DNA from: Dreissena polymorpha | Taxonomy: Eukaryota > Mollusca > Bivalvia > Myida > Dreissenidae | NCBI RefSeq assembly: GCF_020536995.1 | Contig: NC_068357.1 | Span: 64,527,221-64,591,220, forward strand | Length of the DNA stretch: 64,000 nucleotides | Direction: 5' to 3' | Shown here: piece by piece, positions 1 to 12,792 of the stretch | How positions within the stretch are numbered: the first letter of the stretch is position 1 | How the letters are laid out: each line of letters opens with the position of its first letter | Notes under the pieces: generated by a model | What the model was told of the DNA's origin: nothing | What the model saw: the letters and a program-made list of their open reading frames with translations, nothing else | The model's database searches: none | Translations under genes and position numbers: made by a program

Positions 1-237
1 GCGTTGAGCTTATCAGCACTACCTGATATCTCGGCAGTTACACATTTGAACAATTTATCAAAAGCTTTAATATAATGTATACAACATGTCTGTAAGTGCG
101 CATAATTATTCCAGTCTCGTCGTAATTCGATTTCACATTTCTTTTTGTTATTATTTTTTAATCGCTAATAACCTCTAATAAGCGATAGTGACAATTTTCG
201 CTAAATATAGGTAGTCTTAAACTCATTAAATAATATA

Positions 238-396
238 CAGTTATTTCATGGATGCGCGGCGAACAGCGAAAACTGTTGTCCCAAGGAATCAGGGATGACT
301 TTGGAACTAAGGCTGAGGGCAACAGTTTCAATGTTCAGCCCTGATACCGAGGGACAACAGTTTTGACTGTTCACTAAGCATCCATGAAATAACTGT
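238..396. mobile_element. Short palindromic element (MITE-like)
   Basis: An inverted repeat of about 19 bp (ACAGTTATTTCATGGATG) closes both ends of a segment of about 158 bp. Inner arms also pair (GAAAACTGTTGTCCC with its complement). There is no coding content. This is the structure of a miniature non-autonomous DNA transposon; the superfamily cannot be told from sequence alone. Confidence 0.55.
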
Positions 397-479
397 TGTA
401 TTACCTGATCAAATTTACACGAAATTGCAAACAATGTACGAGCGGGCAACAGTTCAATATACTGACCGGTCAACAGTTT

Positions 480-950
480 GAAATTTTCACCGGTATCAGC
501 TTAAAACATTGCAACATTTCTTTTTCGACGAGGAAATAGCAAAAAATAGCAAAAAATAATTAATTATCCTTTATATAAGGCATCAGGTAATAATTTATTA
601 TAATCATGCCGGATCTTTTTTTTTCATCTTTCATATTTTTTACTCCGCAAATATTTTGCAGGCGTGTTTCTGTCTAATCTTGTTTATTCTCAATGACACT
701 TAAATTGTGTTTATAACAGGCATGCCAAAAGTGCTGATTACATAATCGGCATCTTCATCTTTTGCCAGAAATAAACGAACAGACAGTGCTTTTTCAGGAT
801 GCCAATTTTTTTTCAAACGTATCTGGCCGTTTTTGATAACTGAATTATGAGGAATTGCGTTGTAAGATCGGAACCGTATTGCAAGGATATAATGGTGATG
901 GCTTAACTACGGTGGCATAGAGGTGACATTCACTCCTCTATTTTTAAATT
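480..950. other. No gene seen
   Basis: AT-rich unique-looking sequence with no exon, RNA gene or repeat that I can recognise. The missing 5' exons of the C3-like gene (signal peptide and start of MG1) are not here. Confidence 0.4.
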
Positions 951-1165
951 GCACTCCGCTTTTTTCTATCTCGTGGCCACGAGTTAGCTATGTCGTGACT
1001 ACGAGATAGAAAAAAGAAGAGTGCACAACTAAATAAAAGAGTAGTGCAATTAAAAAAAGAGCGGTGCAGTTAATAAAGGATGGGTGCATTAAACAAAAGA
1101 GGAGAGAATTTCGAGATCTCGAGATCCCGACTTAACTAACTCGTGGCCACGACTTAGTCAGCCAA
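950..1165. repeat. Degenerate interspersed repeat with inverted segments
   Basis: The segment contains CTCGTGGCCACGAGTTAGC and related copies in both orientations (near 970-1010 and 1138-1160), plus GAGATCTCGAGATC. It resembles a decayed palindromic bivalve repeat. No reading frame is supported. Confidence 0.4.
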
Positions 1166-1251
1166 TCAAATACTATCTTGTTCTCTCAAAAGAATCAGCC
1201 AATGAAATCGTCCTAAAGGCAAGGCTCTGATATAACATAACATAATACTAT

Positions 1252-1690
<439 letters not shown>

Positions 1691-2819
1691 GTAGGCCATC
1701 GTACTTAACATTCAAAAAGTTACATATTTTTAGGTATACTTTGAGTATCTGAACAGGAAGATCTCCGAAAAAGCAACATTGATAACAGATGCAGGCAAGA
1801 TTGTTTGTGAACCTTATATCTTCGTTTCTGTTGCTTAACAACTTTTTATATATAATTATGTTATTTTTATTTAAACTTTCAGTGAGTTTTGAGCTTTAAT
1901 GCATTTATGTATTTGCATGTCTTTAACATAAAATGTCTATATGAAAGAATACTATATCCAGGTAGCCTTTATATCTGTGTTAAGCAAATCCTGTCGAGGT
2001 CAAGGTCAAGGTCACCGCAGATGATCTGTTCAAAGACATCGACGCCAGTCCAAAGTTCGAAGAAAGACCGAAATTAATCAAATTGGTCTGCAGCGGACCA
2101 CGTGGAATTCAGACCCGGGATATTGCTCTTAGTTTCACATCCGGTTATTTGATCGTACAGACGGACAAACTTTTGTACAATCCTGGTCAGCCAGGTATGT
2201 AGGCTTGCTATCTGTTTTTAGATATTCCAGCACGAAGTGCGATCTGAAACAGAAGATGTAATTATAGACCAAAATCAGAATCTTTGCATAATAAATCTTT
2301 AATTTAGTTAAATATTAACACGATTGTTTTTGTTTTGCCTCCTATAACAATTCTGAATTGCTATTAGTTCACTTATTACCACGATACATTCTATGAATCT
2401 TACATCCGTTTGATTTTGTTGGAATAAACAATACGTCGTATTATGAATGTCAACTTACGAAAACTGTCTTTGATTTGTATGCTTTATTTGTACATTATAT
2501 GTTCGGGTTCTCGCAATGGACGAATCTATGAGGCAAATCAAAGACAAGCAATTGGCAATAGAATTGATAGTACGTAATTCTGCGTTTCATCGTTGCATTA
2601 AATTGCGGGTACACAAGACACGCTTCCACCAATTGAATTCAATTGAGTTAATTTATGATGTGCATAATTCGACACTTGAAGTATATTTTCTATTCTTGTA
2701 ATATATGAAGCAATAGTACATTTTAATTAACAAATGATCATAATGTACTTTATTGTTTTAACCATAAGGAAGTGGGTTTGATAAGGCACTGTAGTTAGTA
2801 GTGGTAAGTAGAGCTCGGT

Positions 2820-2990
2820 TCGTCCTTGTCGACTCCTTAGAAGTAACCCGGGTACTTTTAAGTATACTAAAAAGTACCTCGGGTAAGAAATATACTTAAA
2901 GTAGTGTGGGCGTTTTTAAGCGTATATTCTTGTACCCGAGGTGCATTGTAGTATACTTACTAGTACCCGGAGATACTTTTAAGTAGTTGA
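2820..2990. repeat. Palindromic 'ACCCGGGTACTTTTAAGTATAC' type repeat
   Basis: AAGTACCTCGGGTA and its complement TACCCGAGGTGC lie on either side of a short spacer, with further AAGTATACT copies. It sits in the C3-like gene where the missing MG2 exon would be expected, so an insertion or deletion event here may be linked to the exon loss. Confidence 0.45.
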
Positions 2991-5900
2991 CAACGAAAGT
3001 CAGAAGTGATATGTATTGATGTTTACCTTTGTGGTATTACTGTGGTTTGCTTGATTTAATGTCGTTCTTTTAATTTAAACTTTGGGATTAGGAACAAATG
3101 AACAACAGTTATCAACTAAGGGGCTCTAACTGTGTGGCATAGGTTGAATTAAATCGGAATAACAGTGACCGAATGTTAACCTTTATGATACGTATGACGA
3201 AGCATATTCGTGGAAACGTACGAATTAAAAAAAAATATTTACCAATAAGGACATTGAAGAATAATTCATTTTTACGCCCGCAATAGCGTAAATAAACACT
3301 GAACACGTTTACAAAATACTCACGTAACTCTTTGCTTAAGAATATCAAATGACATAAATAAGTTATATTGGAAATTATTTAGCTTTTGCAATATACATTA
3401 TACGAATCTAGGAGAAATTATTCAAATTACATCGAATTTGTTAATGGACCTATAAACGGAACATTGTAGAGCCCCACAAATATGACTGTAAGCAGGTTGA
3501 ACTTTGAACCTGGGAAAAGTCTAAATGGCATCTACAAAGGAGAGTTTGAGCTACCACCGTTTCCAGATTTTGGGACATGGACGATTAAAGCTAAACTTGG
3601 AGGAAAGGTATGATTTAGATTCGTATCAGTTTTAGAAACTCACAATGGTTATGGAAAGTTGTTTATTTAACCTTTGCATGTTATTACTATTGACATTGTA
3701 CTTGTCAGGATTTATTATTTTATGTGTTGTACTTGTTAAAATCTCTTTTTCCCCCTCAATTTATATAACCACATTGAAAGCTCTTAGTGCTAATGGTCTA
3801 TATACATAGCGTTGTGTTTTGTGCATACTTCATGACCTTTGAGGATGGTAAATAAAACAAAACGAATCATAACAACCAAATCATCATTTCTTGACCGAAT
3901 GAAAGGCGCTTTGATCTTAACCGAGCATAACGTGTTAGAGGTGAGATTGTGTGTGCCAAAACGTCACTTGATCCAATGTTATGAAAACTGTTTCTTCTCT
4001 ATAAGTCCTATTAAATTTTGATGTTTTTCGACCCGAATATTTATCTTGACAGTTTTCAGGTTTGAATCTGGTCAAGCGTGTTAAAAAACAAACTCGTTTA
4101 AATCTCAAAAAACAAACTTTCCAATTTATAACACACATTAAGAACGTAATCTTGATGATGCAATTTTGTGACGTGTTTATCTTCACAAAATCTGGAACAA
4201 GTTTGTTTGGGTCATGGGTGTCTAATCACTAGTTTACCCGATCAAATCTTAGAAAAAATGTTATTATAGGTGTACCTTAACTGACTCTTGAGTAGACGTG
4301 AAAATAATATTTTTTGACAATATTTTATAAATATTGTTTTGTAACACGTGTGTCTTAAACAAGTACCACAGCAGTTCAAAGGTTAAAACAAAGAATTATC
4401 ACTTCTAACGCCTTATTTATGTTTCAATCTTCATAACCTGGTCTGAATGTGTGTCTTGACAATATGTAGGACAAATTTGACCCCAGAAGGCATGTGATTC
4501 CAAATGTCCGGTCATCAGATCACATCTTAGAATAACTTTATTACCACTATGAAGCATCTTAATGACTTAATGATCAAGAACCTGGTCTTAGACAAGTTTA
4601 AGCCATTTTTAAATGCGTGTTGTAGGGTAAACTAAAGGTCACCAGGATAAACCTTCGATATTTGCTGTAATTAAATGTCTGGGAGCCCCGTCAATGCATC
4701 TGGCTGTCTTGTTTTGTTTTGTTAGGTTATTCGTATGGTATCAACGATTCCTGCAAAGTTGTATTTCGTGAAAGGTGTTTATGGAATAGAGAACAAATGC
4801 GTAGATAAGACCGTTCAAAGAAGAGTTATTGTTAAGAAAAATCATATACATATGTATGTATATATTTATAGGCGGAGACGTATGAAATTGCCTCTATTGA
4901 AGTACGCGAATTTGGTAAGTTTCTTTTTGAAAACTGCTTGATTAATATTTTGCAATACTGGCCATAATGGGATATGTGGCAATGCTAAAAGAAAGTATCG
5001 AACACATAAAGAAAGACGTCTTTAACTCTTCAAATACTGTTTGCAAAATCGGTGGCATATATTGTGTTAGCGTTATTTTACAAAATTATTTATGATTAGA
5101 TGCAATATATAAATATCCATACATTTGCCTGATAACTTTGGTAACTAACAACGTAAAATATGATAAAGACAGACAAAGATCTCATTATATTACCATGTGT
5201 ACGAGTTGAGCCAAAAGCGAAGCAGGTTCATAATTAAACGTAATTATTGTGAGAAAATGTATTATTCTTACGAAAACTCTTTCATTAAACTTTCGAGTTT
5301 TATACTTGTGTTTCAGTTCTTCCTACCTTCGGGGTAGAGATTACAACTGATACGGAAAACATGTACATACTGCCAAATCTTGACAATATGGGAGTTACAG
5401 TTTCAGCCACGTAAGTGTTTGGTATCATAGTTTACAGGTGAGCAGTCGATTAGTCGAGTTAGTCAAACAACTACGTGTATCGAGTGTATTCCAATTATTA
5501 AATGCTTGGTTTTGTGTTTCTGTATTGTTATAAGGAACGAACGGATCATATGGGATGAATGCTATACAGTAGTCAAGGCTGAACTGTTTGTGGAAATAAA
5601 CACAGCTTTGTATTGACCGACACGTTCATGTACTTAACACTGCTTCTTCCGTGCAAGCATGTATAGGAATCCGCCCCTGATAATTGATTTCCAACATACA
5701 CCGATACGTTTACGGCAAGACAGTGGAAGGGATTGCAGAACTCGAAATCAACATCCGGAAGAAGGGGGATGTGTCGGACCCAAAACGTGTTGTTACCGTG
5801 GGGAGAGTGAAGGTAGGACATCTGTGCCATCGATACAGTACACATGCTAGTGGTGTCTTTATATTACTTAAACACAAGAAGTTTACATACACTTAAGTAT

Positions 5901-6192
5901 ACGGAGTATCTTTGCTAATGGCGGCGGGGTTTAATGGCATCTGATAAATTTGCCTCTGCGTATTGTATTGCATTCCTTATACACAAGTTTTTGTAGTGTA
6001 CATTTATTGCTTAGAATATATTCACTAGATTGATATCACGTTTTAAATCTCAAATGAATTAGAAGACCATTATTAAATGTCAAAAATACAACCTGTACCC
6101 TAGTCATTTGATCTTTTCAAAGCTGGTGCTGCGGCATGCGATATTATAAATGTGAGAAAGCATTAAAAGCCCAGCATACTGCTATTAACTAC

Positions 6193-6490
6193 AAATGTTA
6201 TCAGTTAGACTACTGTGTTCAGTAATGGAACTTATTTTGACATTGTAATTTGGGACGATGATGATCAATCTACTTGCGTTATTTGAAGTTAACTGATAGT
6301 TACATGGTAGACATACTCAGTAAAATTACATTACCGAATAATCTGAAAAATATGAAAACTTTACAAAATTTTCAAGTAATGTAATACACCAGTCGTGATA
6401 TTTTACATTAATATAAACTAATAATTGTAAAAAAATACGGTATTTTTATAACTTTTCTTATTTTGGTCAATCTGGTTGACAGCCCCTTTG
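6193..6490. mobile_element. Half copy of a long-TIR MITE (family M3)
   Basis: This segment repeats the right half of the element at 10275-10815: GATGATGATCAATCTAC, then GTCGTGATATTTTA and TACGGTATTTT, ending in GTTGACAGCCCCTTT. It abuts directly the left end of another element at 6492. The left half is missing. It lies in an intron of the C3-like gene. Confidence 0.6.
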
Positions 6491-6491
6491 T

Positions 6492-6966
6492 AGGGGCCTT
6501 TTCACGGTTTGGTAAATTGACAAAATTGAAAAAAGTTGTTTCATATTCGCAAATTTACGTTTTAGTTACGATAATTGTGAGGAAATAGTCTCTATATGCA
6601 TCTTTTGACGATTTAAAAACATGAAAATTATAAAGCGTTGCAACGCGAAACGATTGAATCATTTGGAGAGTTCTGTTGTTGTCGTGATATTTTGCGAAAC
6701 TACGAGGATCGCTTATATCAAGTATAAAATACTTCGCTTATTATAATTGGAAGTATGGTCAATTGGTCTAATGCGCAGACTTTTTACTCCAGTACTCCAG
6801 TGGCCAGTGGTTCGAGTCCTGCTGAGGGTTACCTTTTTTTTCGTTTTTTAAATTTATTCTTGATTTTTTACTGGAGCTTTTTAGATCCAATGTTTACATT
6901 GATCGATATAAAGCATTAAATTACAAACTTCAAAACATGCCAAAATCTGTGAAAAGGCCCCTTTAA
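6492..6966. mobile_element. TIR element carrying a tRNA-like Pol III promoter, copy 1
   Basis: The ends are inverted copies (AGGGGCCTTTTCAC and GTGAAAAGGCCCCTTT), as in a DNA-transposon MITE. Inside, at about 6750-6832, is a tRNA-like segment with a B-box-like GGTTCGAGTCC, a T-run after it and a plausible A box (TGGTCAATTGGTC). It matches the element at 8703-9192 over its whole length. It combines MITE ends with a SINE-like Pol III promoter and lies in an intron of the C3-like gene. Confidence 0.65.
6750..6832 (+). other. tRNA-like (SINE-type) segment, not a functional tRNA
   Basis: B box GGTTCGAGTCC and an A-box-like region occur at tRNA spacing, followed by a T-run. I cannot fold a convincing acceptor stem and the segment is embedded in a repeated element, so I read it as a tRNA-derived promoter. 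Confidence 0.5.
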
Positions 6967-8702
6967 AGTTTAGTTTCTTGAAATAAAACAAAAAATACCT
7001 GTGAGATGTAAATGTTATTGTTAAATCATTAAGCCACACCAAGTGTTAGATAAACACGAAGTGTATAACTGAAACAAACTATTTTCAGTACGAGTCTATC
7101 TATTGGCGCCATCTCGCTTACTGGTCAATTGTTCAACTGTTTTCTTAATAATGTCGCCAGTCTGTGTACAAGTCTTTCGTATTTGACCTTAAGTTATATG
7201 AAATATGTTTTCTTTAAACAATTAAAAAATAGGTATACCTTATACATAGTGATTACATATCAAACTTTATAAAATGATATTCATTAGCTTCGTGTAAATG
7301 CAAAGGTATGTAGGGTCTATTTCCTTTTAGCTTCGTAATGGCAAGGCATTCTTCACAGTCGATGTAAAGAAACTAGTGCAAGATTTAGGAGGACAGTTTC
7401 CTGCAGAGGCCGTGTTAGAACTGTCGTCAACTGTTTATGAGTCGGCCACAGGAAATGAAGAGACGGGAGCAGATGACTCCATAATGTTTGTATACTGTCC
7501 TTTCAAGTTTGAATTCTCGCGTTCAAAGACTACATACCGGAAAGGCTTAACATATTACCTGCAGGTGAGAATTATTTTATGATATACGGATACATACATT
7601 AAGTGTTAAAATATCGTTTTGTTTGTTTCGTTAGCGCAGGTTTTGATGTATTTCTGTTGTTTCTCGTCGTAGTGTCTTTTTGTAAATAAAACTGACCTTG
7701 TGCATTATTGTGTAAATTTAATTAAAATGAACCACGAACATCAGAATGAATGTTTTCATCATCAACGCTTGATTTGTTAGTAAAATAATAAGCGCGTTGC
7801 ATTACCTTTAACACATCTTGGCGAATAACTTAAACAATTAGGATCGCCTTCATTGCTGAAAGTATCTAATGTAGCTTCTGTATTAATAAATGTGAACATT
7901 TGAGTACCTTGTTCTTTAAAACCTTATAATTTGCCATATTGCGCACATGTGAGTAAACATCGAAATCAATGTCGTAGACATTTATCTGATACTTTCTTGG
8001 TTTAAAACTGTAAATTCAATATTTTGACAGAGAAAAAAAAGTGAAAATTATCGATAATGTTCACTGTTAGGTCGTAGTTTTGACGTAATTATAATCGTGA
8101 AATGGTCAGATTAAGCATATCGAACCTTTAAACTAACACTAATATTCCATAAAAAGAAAATGTCTTTTATATGCTTATTGATTTGATTTTATCATGATCA
8201 TACACAAAATAGTTTCCTCTAAGCTGAACCGCAGTTTCCCTCCTACCTGAGCCATTCGTAAAATAATTTTTTCTATGATCACGCATAAATTAAAATCGTT
8301 GATCTACCAACACATACTTATATAGTCTCTTTAATTACATTTCCGTAGATTGACATGCTACAGGCAGACGGTAGACCTGCTCAAGAGAAGGATTTCGTTA
8401 TCGAAGTAGATGGTAAACAAACACCCAGAAAGACAAGAACAGAGGGTCAATATTTTGAACAATTCTCATCCATACAAAGCGGAATCATAAAGGTTAAACT
8501 GATTGTATTTGTCGAAAAGCATATTGTTGAAGCATTTCGTTAAATTTGACCAACTTAATAAACTGAAATTTCCTTTTATATTTATTTAAAAAACCCAAAT
8601 CAGTGCAACACTGTCTTGCTATGTTTTATTTTTCAAAATGCTTGTTTAAATTGATAATTTTATTTAGAAAGCTAATACATTAAAAACAAAACGTTGAGAC
8701 AT

Positions 8703-9192
8703 TTAAAAGGACCTTCTCTAGTTTTGGTGAATTGACATACATGTAATTGATAAACAATCTTTGAGATTTGCACATGTTTCGTTGTAGTTATGACGTTTAC
8801 GAGGAAACAGTAGTACTTAACATTGCCCATGCTCTAAAAAATCCATAGGATTCAACCTTTGACGAAAAAAAAGCTTTGCAAACGCGACACGATTGAATAA
8901 TTTGGAGAGTTCTGTTGGTATCATGATATTTTGTGACATTTTGTGGATTGCTTATAAACAGTATTAAATCCGTCTTTTATGAAATCAGTCTGGATGGCCG
9001 AGTGGTTTAAACGTAAGACTTTTACTCCAAGGATCAGTGGTTCGAGCCCAGTTTTGCATTGCGTTCTCTTTCTTTAATTTTATTATTTTTTGATACTGGA
9101 GCTATTTAGTTAAAATGTGTACATTTATCAATTTAAAGCATATAATAACAAACCCCGAAACATGTCAAAATCTGTGTTAAGGTCCCTTTAAA
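8703..9192. mobile_element. TIR element carrying a tRNA-like Pol III promoter, copy 2
   Basis: Second copy of the element at 6492. Ends AAGGACCTTCTC and AAGGTCCCTT are diverged inverted repeats, with TTAA directly outside each end, which suggests a TTAA target duplication. The internal tRNA-like part (about 8988-9055) is better kept here: TGGCCGAGTGG (A box) and GGTTCGAGCCC (B box). Lies in an intron of the C3-like gene. Confidence 0.65.
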
Positions 9193-10274
9193 TCCGTTTC
9201 ATACAAAGAACATCTTTTAACGTTTCATTATTTTGCCTTTTATAGTCAAATTTAATAGAATAATAGATGACGGTAGACGAATTCCGTCTTATTATTATGT
9301 TTCTGGGATTATTGTCGTCCCATAATGTAACGAACATATTAAGCTTTACTTAACAAAGCATTTGTTATTTTGCACGTGGCCATTTGTGTAAACATATATA
9401 TTTTGAAATGTTCTGTTTTGCTTTCCCATGAACTTTACAATGGTTTGTCTATCACTGATCTCTTTTGCTTGTTTATTTCAATATGATAAGTAGACATTTT
9501 GAATATATTTTTACCAATATTGTTTGTAAACTGGTTTTATAGACGATCCTCAGTTTTGTTCCGCTCTACCTTATTGCTAGATATACACTTTTTAATTGAA
9601 ATTACGAATCATACAAAATAGACAAATATCTGAATCGTCAAACTGTTCCTTTTACTGAAGGTATTTGCCCCGGGATTTGAAAAGTTTTCAACCGAGTTGG
9701 TCCTGAAGCCGTATACTGGAGCTAGTCAAATTGTCGTCGAGAAAGTAGAAATGGTAAGGCCGACTGATAAGAATTATAGTCGTTGACTAGAATGTTTAAT
9801 GCGGGTTTAAGCGTATTCGATATGCATGTTTATATTTATATTTGTTTCATTTCTTTATTCCAATACCTTAAAGAAAACTTTTGGTCAAAATACGATGTGC
9901 CAATAAGCAAATATCTGAAATAAGTGTTCCAATATATGAAATGTAAATGTCAATGTTTTATATGCTTTGTGTCTTTCAATTCTATTAGGAAGGTTCCTCA
10001 TTCATTCGAAACTTCACAGACATCAACATGGGTCAAGCTGCCCAATACACGGGTATGCTAACGCTGGTAAGTATTTCATTGTGTGACCATTGTTTGATGT
10101 CTTGCGCGACCAAGATGTAACCCTTATGGCATGTTATGTTTTGATCTCAGCTTTATTCATTGGTTTTTATGTTAGTCATTTACTTTTAACCCGTGTCTAA
10201 TGTTCTGTCTATAGGACAAAAGCCATCGTTTTAATGTTAGTGTGCGTGTCTTGGGATCCACAATGCAGTTCATA

Positions 10275-10815
10275 TTAAAGGGACTGTCAACCACAACGAC
10301 AAAGAAAGGAAAAATTGTAAAATACCGTATTTGTTTACAATTACTAGTTTATATTGATTAAAATATCACGACAAATATAATATATTACTTGAAAAAAGTC
10401 CATATTTTCAGTATATTCGGTAATAAAATTTCGCGATGTGAAATCGAAAGTACATCGCGAAAATAGGTGACATACCGATATACACACTATAAATAACGCA
10501 AGTAGATTGATCATTTTAAATATAAAATATATACAATTAACTACGCATGCACAATTTGCATTCCTGTATTTAACACGTGACGATGATGATCAATCTACTG
10601 CCGTTATTTATAGTTAACTGGTAGTTACCTGGAAGACATACCCAGTAAAATTTATAACCGAATAAACTGAAAATGTGAAAACTTAACAACTTTTTTTCAA
10701 GTAATGTAATATACCAGTCGTGATATTTTAATTAATATAAACTAATAATTGTAAAAAAAATACGGTATTTTACAACTTTTCTTTTATCCGTCGTCGTGGT
10801 GGACAGTCCCTTTAA
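10275..10815. mobile_element. Long-TIR MITE (family M3), complete copy
   Basis: The termini AGGGACTGTC...GACAGTCCCT are inverted, the pairing continues inward for well over 100 bp (both arms carry TACGGTATTT and TCACGAC), and TTAA flanks both ends. There is no coding capacity. Inserted just downstream of the last C3-like exon. Confidence 0.7.
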
Positions 10816-11145
10816 ACTTAAAATAAAATATATTTCAACCAGGACATTTATATTGCTAACATATTTGCTATATTCCAGTTCTACATATAGCGTTCTAATG
10901 CAAATTTAATAATTGTAAAAATTGAAAAGTATTCTGCAACAGAAGAAGAGAAATCTCATTAGACCATGTTGTCCTGTGAGTTTGACAAACAGTTAGATAC
11001 AAAACAAATGTACTAAGAACAACACACAAATGCATACACACACAAAAATGAATTCAAGTTGCTCGGAGCGGTCAATTTAAAGATTTGGGGTTTAACAGTT
11101 CTATGGAGCTCCTGGTATCAAGCTTAGTCTAGAGCGATCCACAAA
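10816..11145. repeat. Decayed interspersed repeat, no gene
   Basis: Contains a piece (GCTCGGAGCGGTCAATTTAA...GGGGTTTAACAG) related to sequences near 32611-32690 and 57280-57335. These look like fragments of one bivalve repeat family. No exon is seen. Confidence 0.4.
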
Positions 11146-11663
11146 ACTACTCATAACTGTTCACTGTACTTAATTCACTGTACCTAAAGCCGTGTCTCGG
11201 AATGCTTTCAGTAGTTTGCAACTGTATCCATTGCTTGCTTATGAGTTCAACCATGCATACAGCTTGATAAGATTATTCTTTAAGCCATCATTAATGACAT
11301 TCACATTTGCTACCAACGGCATGACAACAGGTGCGAAGTTATATGCATCGTTGCAATTTTAATAAACCGATACAGTTTACCATATATCATAAATAACAAA
11401 TTTATCGATAATCAATAACCGTTCCATTGCCGATAATGTATCTTCGATCTCTCATTAAAAACTCCACGCTACGGGTAGACTTTGCACATACATGTACAGC
11501 TAACGGCGGTTATCACTGATCTGCATTTGAAAGATTTTCGTCGCGCTTGAGAGGGTGCGAATGAAAACTGTGACAGGCGCTGGAAAGGACTTACAATACA
11601 ACGTGAAGGTTATGTCGTCAATATGTTTTTCCGCTAGATGGCTTTCTAGTGATTACACATAAG
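11145..11663 (+). promoter_or_regulatory. Copy of the ITPA leader/promoter block, upstream of cGLR copy A
   Basis: From about 11145 to 11617 the sequence matches 42255-42716, upstream of ITPA, in the same orientation (for example GCCGTGTCTCGGAATGC, AACTCCACGCTACGG, CGTCGCGCTTGAGAGGGT). The match stops abruptly at about 11617. A good splice donor follows at 11664 (CATAAG then GTAAGTT). Since cGLR copy A has an acceptor just before its first ATG (12755), this block could supply its untranslated first exon. The promoter role is inferred from position only. Confidence 0.5.
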
Positions 11664-12792
11664 GTAAGTTCATTTGTAATAAGTGAAAATTAGAAGTTTT
11701 GTTGACGTTTACCTCATCATATTCTAATGAATATTGTTTTATATACCAAAATGAAATACCATGTACATCGCGAAAATATAAACTTATAAGATACATTGTA
11801 AAATGTATTTAAGACCAAAAGTCAAATGCTTTTCTCGTGATATCGAACATGCAGAAACACTTTGACAGTTAATACATTTATTTCAGAACGACTGTATTTT
11901 GTACTCTTTAAATTTTTGCGTGTTTCACCATATTTCATTTAAATGTGTCAATCTAGCTCGTAAACACATGAGACAAGAATACCCGGTATTTGTATTAAAG
12001 CCTCTGACCTTGAAATGAAATACATGTTAATCAATACATATAGATGCAATTTGAATGTGTGCAAAACTGCCATTAAATCTATAGACTAGTTAACAAGTAA
12101 TTTATTATTTTGCAAAACGGTACTGCTTTTAAAATTGAAAGTAGGATTTCTAGACGTATACGTCCATTTCGACAAACGCGATTATTTTTAAGATTTAAAG
12201 CGCAAAAAGACGGATTTCTTCCATGTAAACACCAGATATATTCTCATTGTCATAGATAAAATTAAATCTATAACCTAGTTAGCAAGTAATTTATTATTTT
12301 TTAAACGGAATCGCTTTTAAAACCGAAAGTAGGATTTCTAGACGTATACGTCCATTTCGACAAACGCGATAATTTTTAAGTTTTAAAGGGCAAAAAGACG
12401 GATTTCTACGTTGTAACCACTAGATAAATTCTAATTGACATAGATAAAATGTGTTTCTTATTTATACTTAAATTTACTATACCAAATGAGTTGTGTGGCT
12501 TTAATCTTAACGTTTGAACAGGCATGCCGTAAATATACAATTGGTAATTTAATGTCTTTATCGCGGAATCGTTGTCTACAGTAGAGTAATTTAAAGCTCT
12601 ATAAAGACCATATCGACTCATATTCAAGATCACCTGGATCCGATATTTTACTGTTAGAAGATCATTTTTTACGAATTGAAATATTTTTATTTACACTTTG
12701 ACGTATCAACATGTCCCCATATCGATTTAATTGTTTTACGGATGTCTTGTTTCAGCCGACAGAAAATGGCAGAAGGAGGCATCCAGAATATT

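Larger units (their letters stand above)
1985..10066 (+). pseudogene. Complement C3 / thioester-protein gene fragment (MG1 to MG4/5)
   Basis: Nine exons encode the N-terminal macroglobulin rings of a C3/A2M/TEP family protein, the secreted central complement component. Exons: 1985-2194 (MG1 end, with GYLIVQTDKLLYNPGQP, the family Q-T-D-K-x-x-Y-x-P-G signature), about 3470-3607 (MG2 end, FGTWTIKAKLGGK), 4872-4914 and 5317-5410 (EVREF-VLPTFGVEI, the MG2/MG3 hinge), 5701-5812 (RYVYGKTVEG, MG3), 7331-7564, 8349-8492, 9661-9753 and 9989-10066 (MG3-MG5). Most junctions have GT and AG, and phases agree from exon to exon, except in two places. The exon that should carry the first half of MG2 is absent between 2194 and 3470 (phases 1 and 2 do not meet). 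The exon near 5701 has no AG acceptor; an in-frame TAA lies just upstream. After the donor at 10067 no MG6, thioester, CUB or C345C exons follow, and no signal-peptide exon is seen upstream. It is most simply a truncated, decaying copy; a live gene interrupted by insertions or an assembly break is the alternative. Confidence 0.82.

Noticed and set aside
2516-2701. Candidate for the missing MG2 exon
   Set aside because: Its translation has none of the MG2 features and its borders do not give the needed phase 1 to phase 2.
6750-9055. Two functional tRNA genes
   Set aside because: A and B boxes exist, but no convincing cloverleaf can be folded and both lie in a repeated element.
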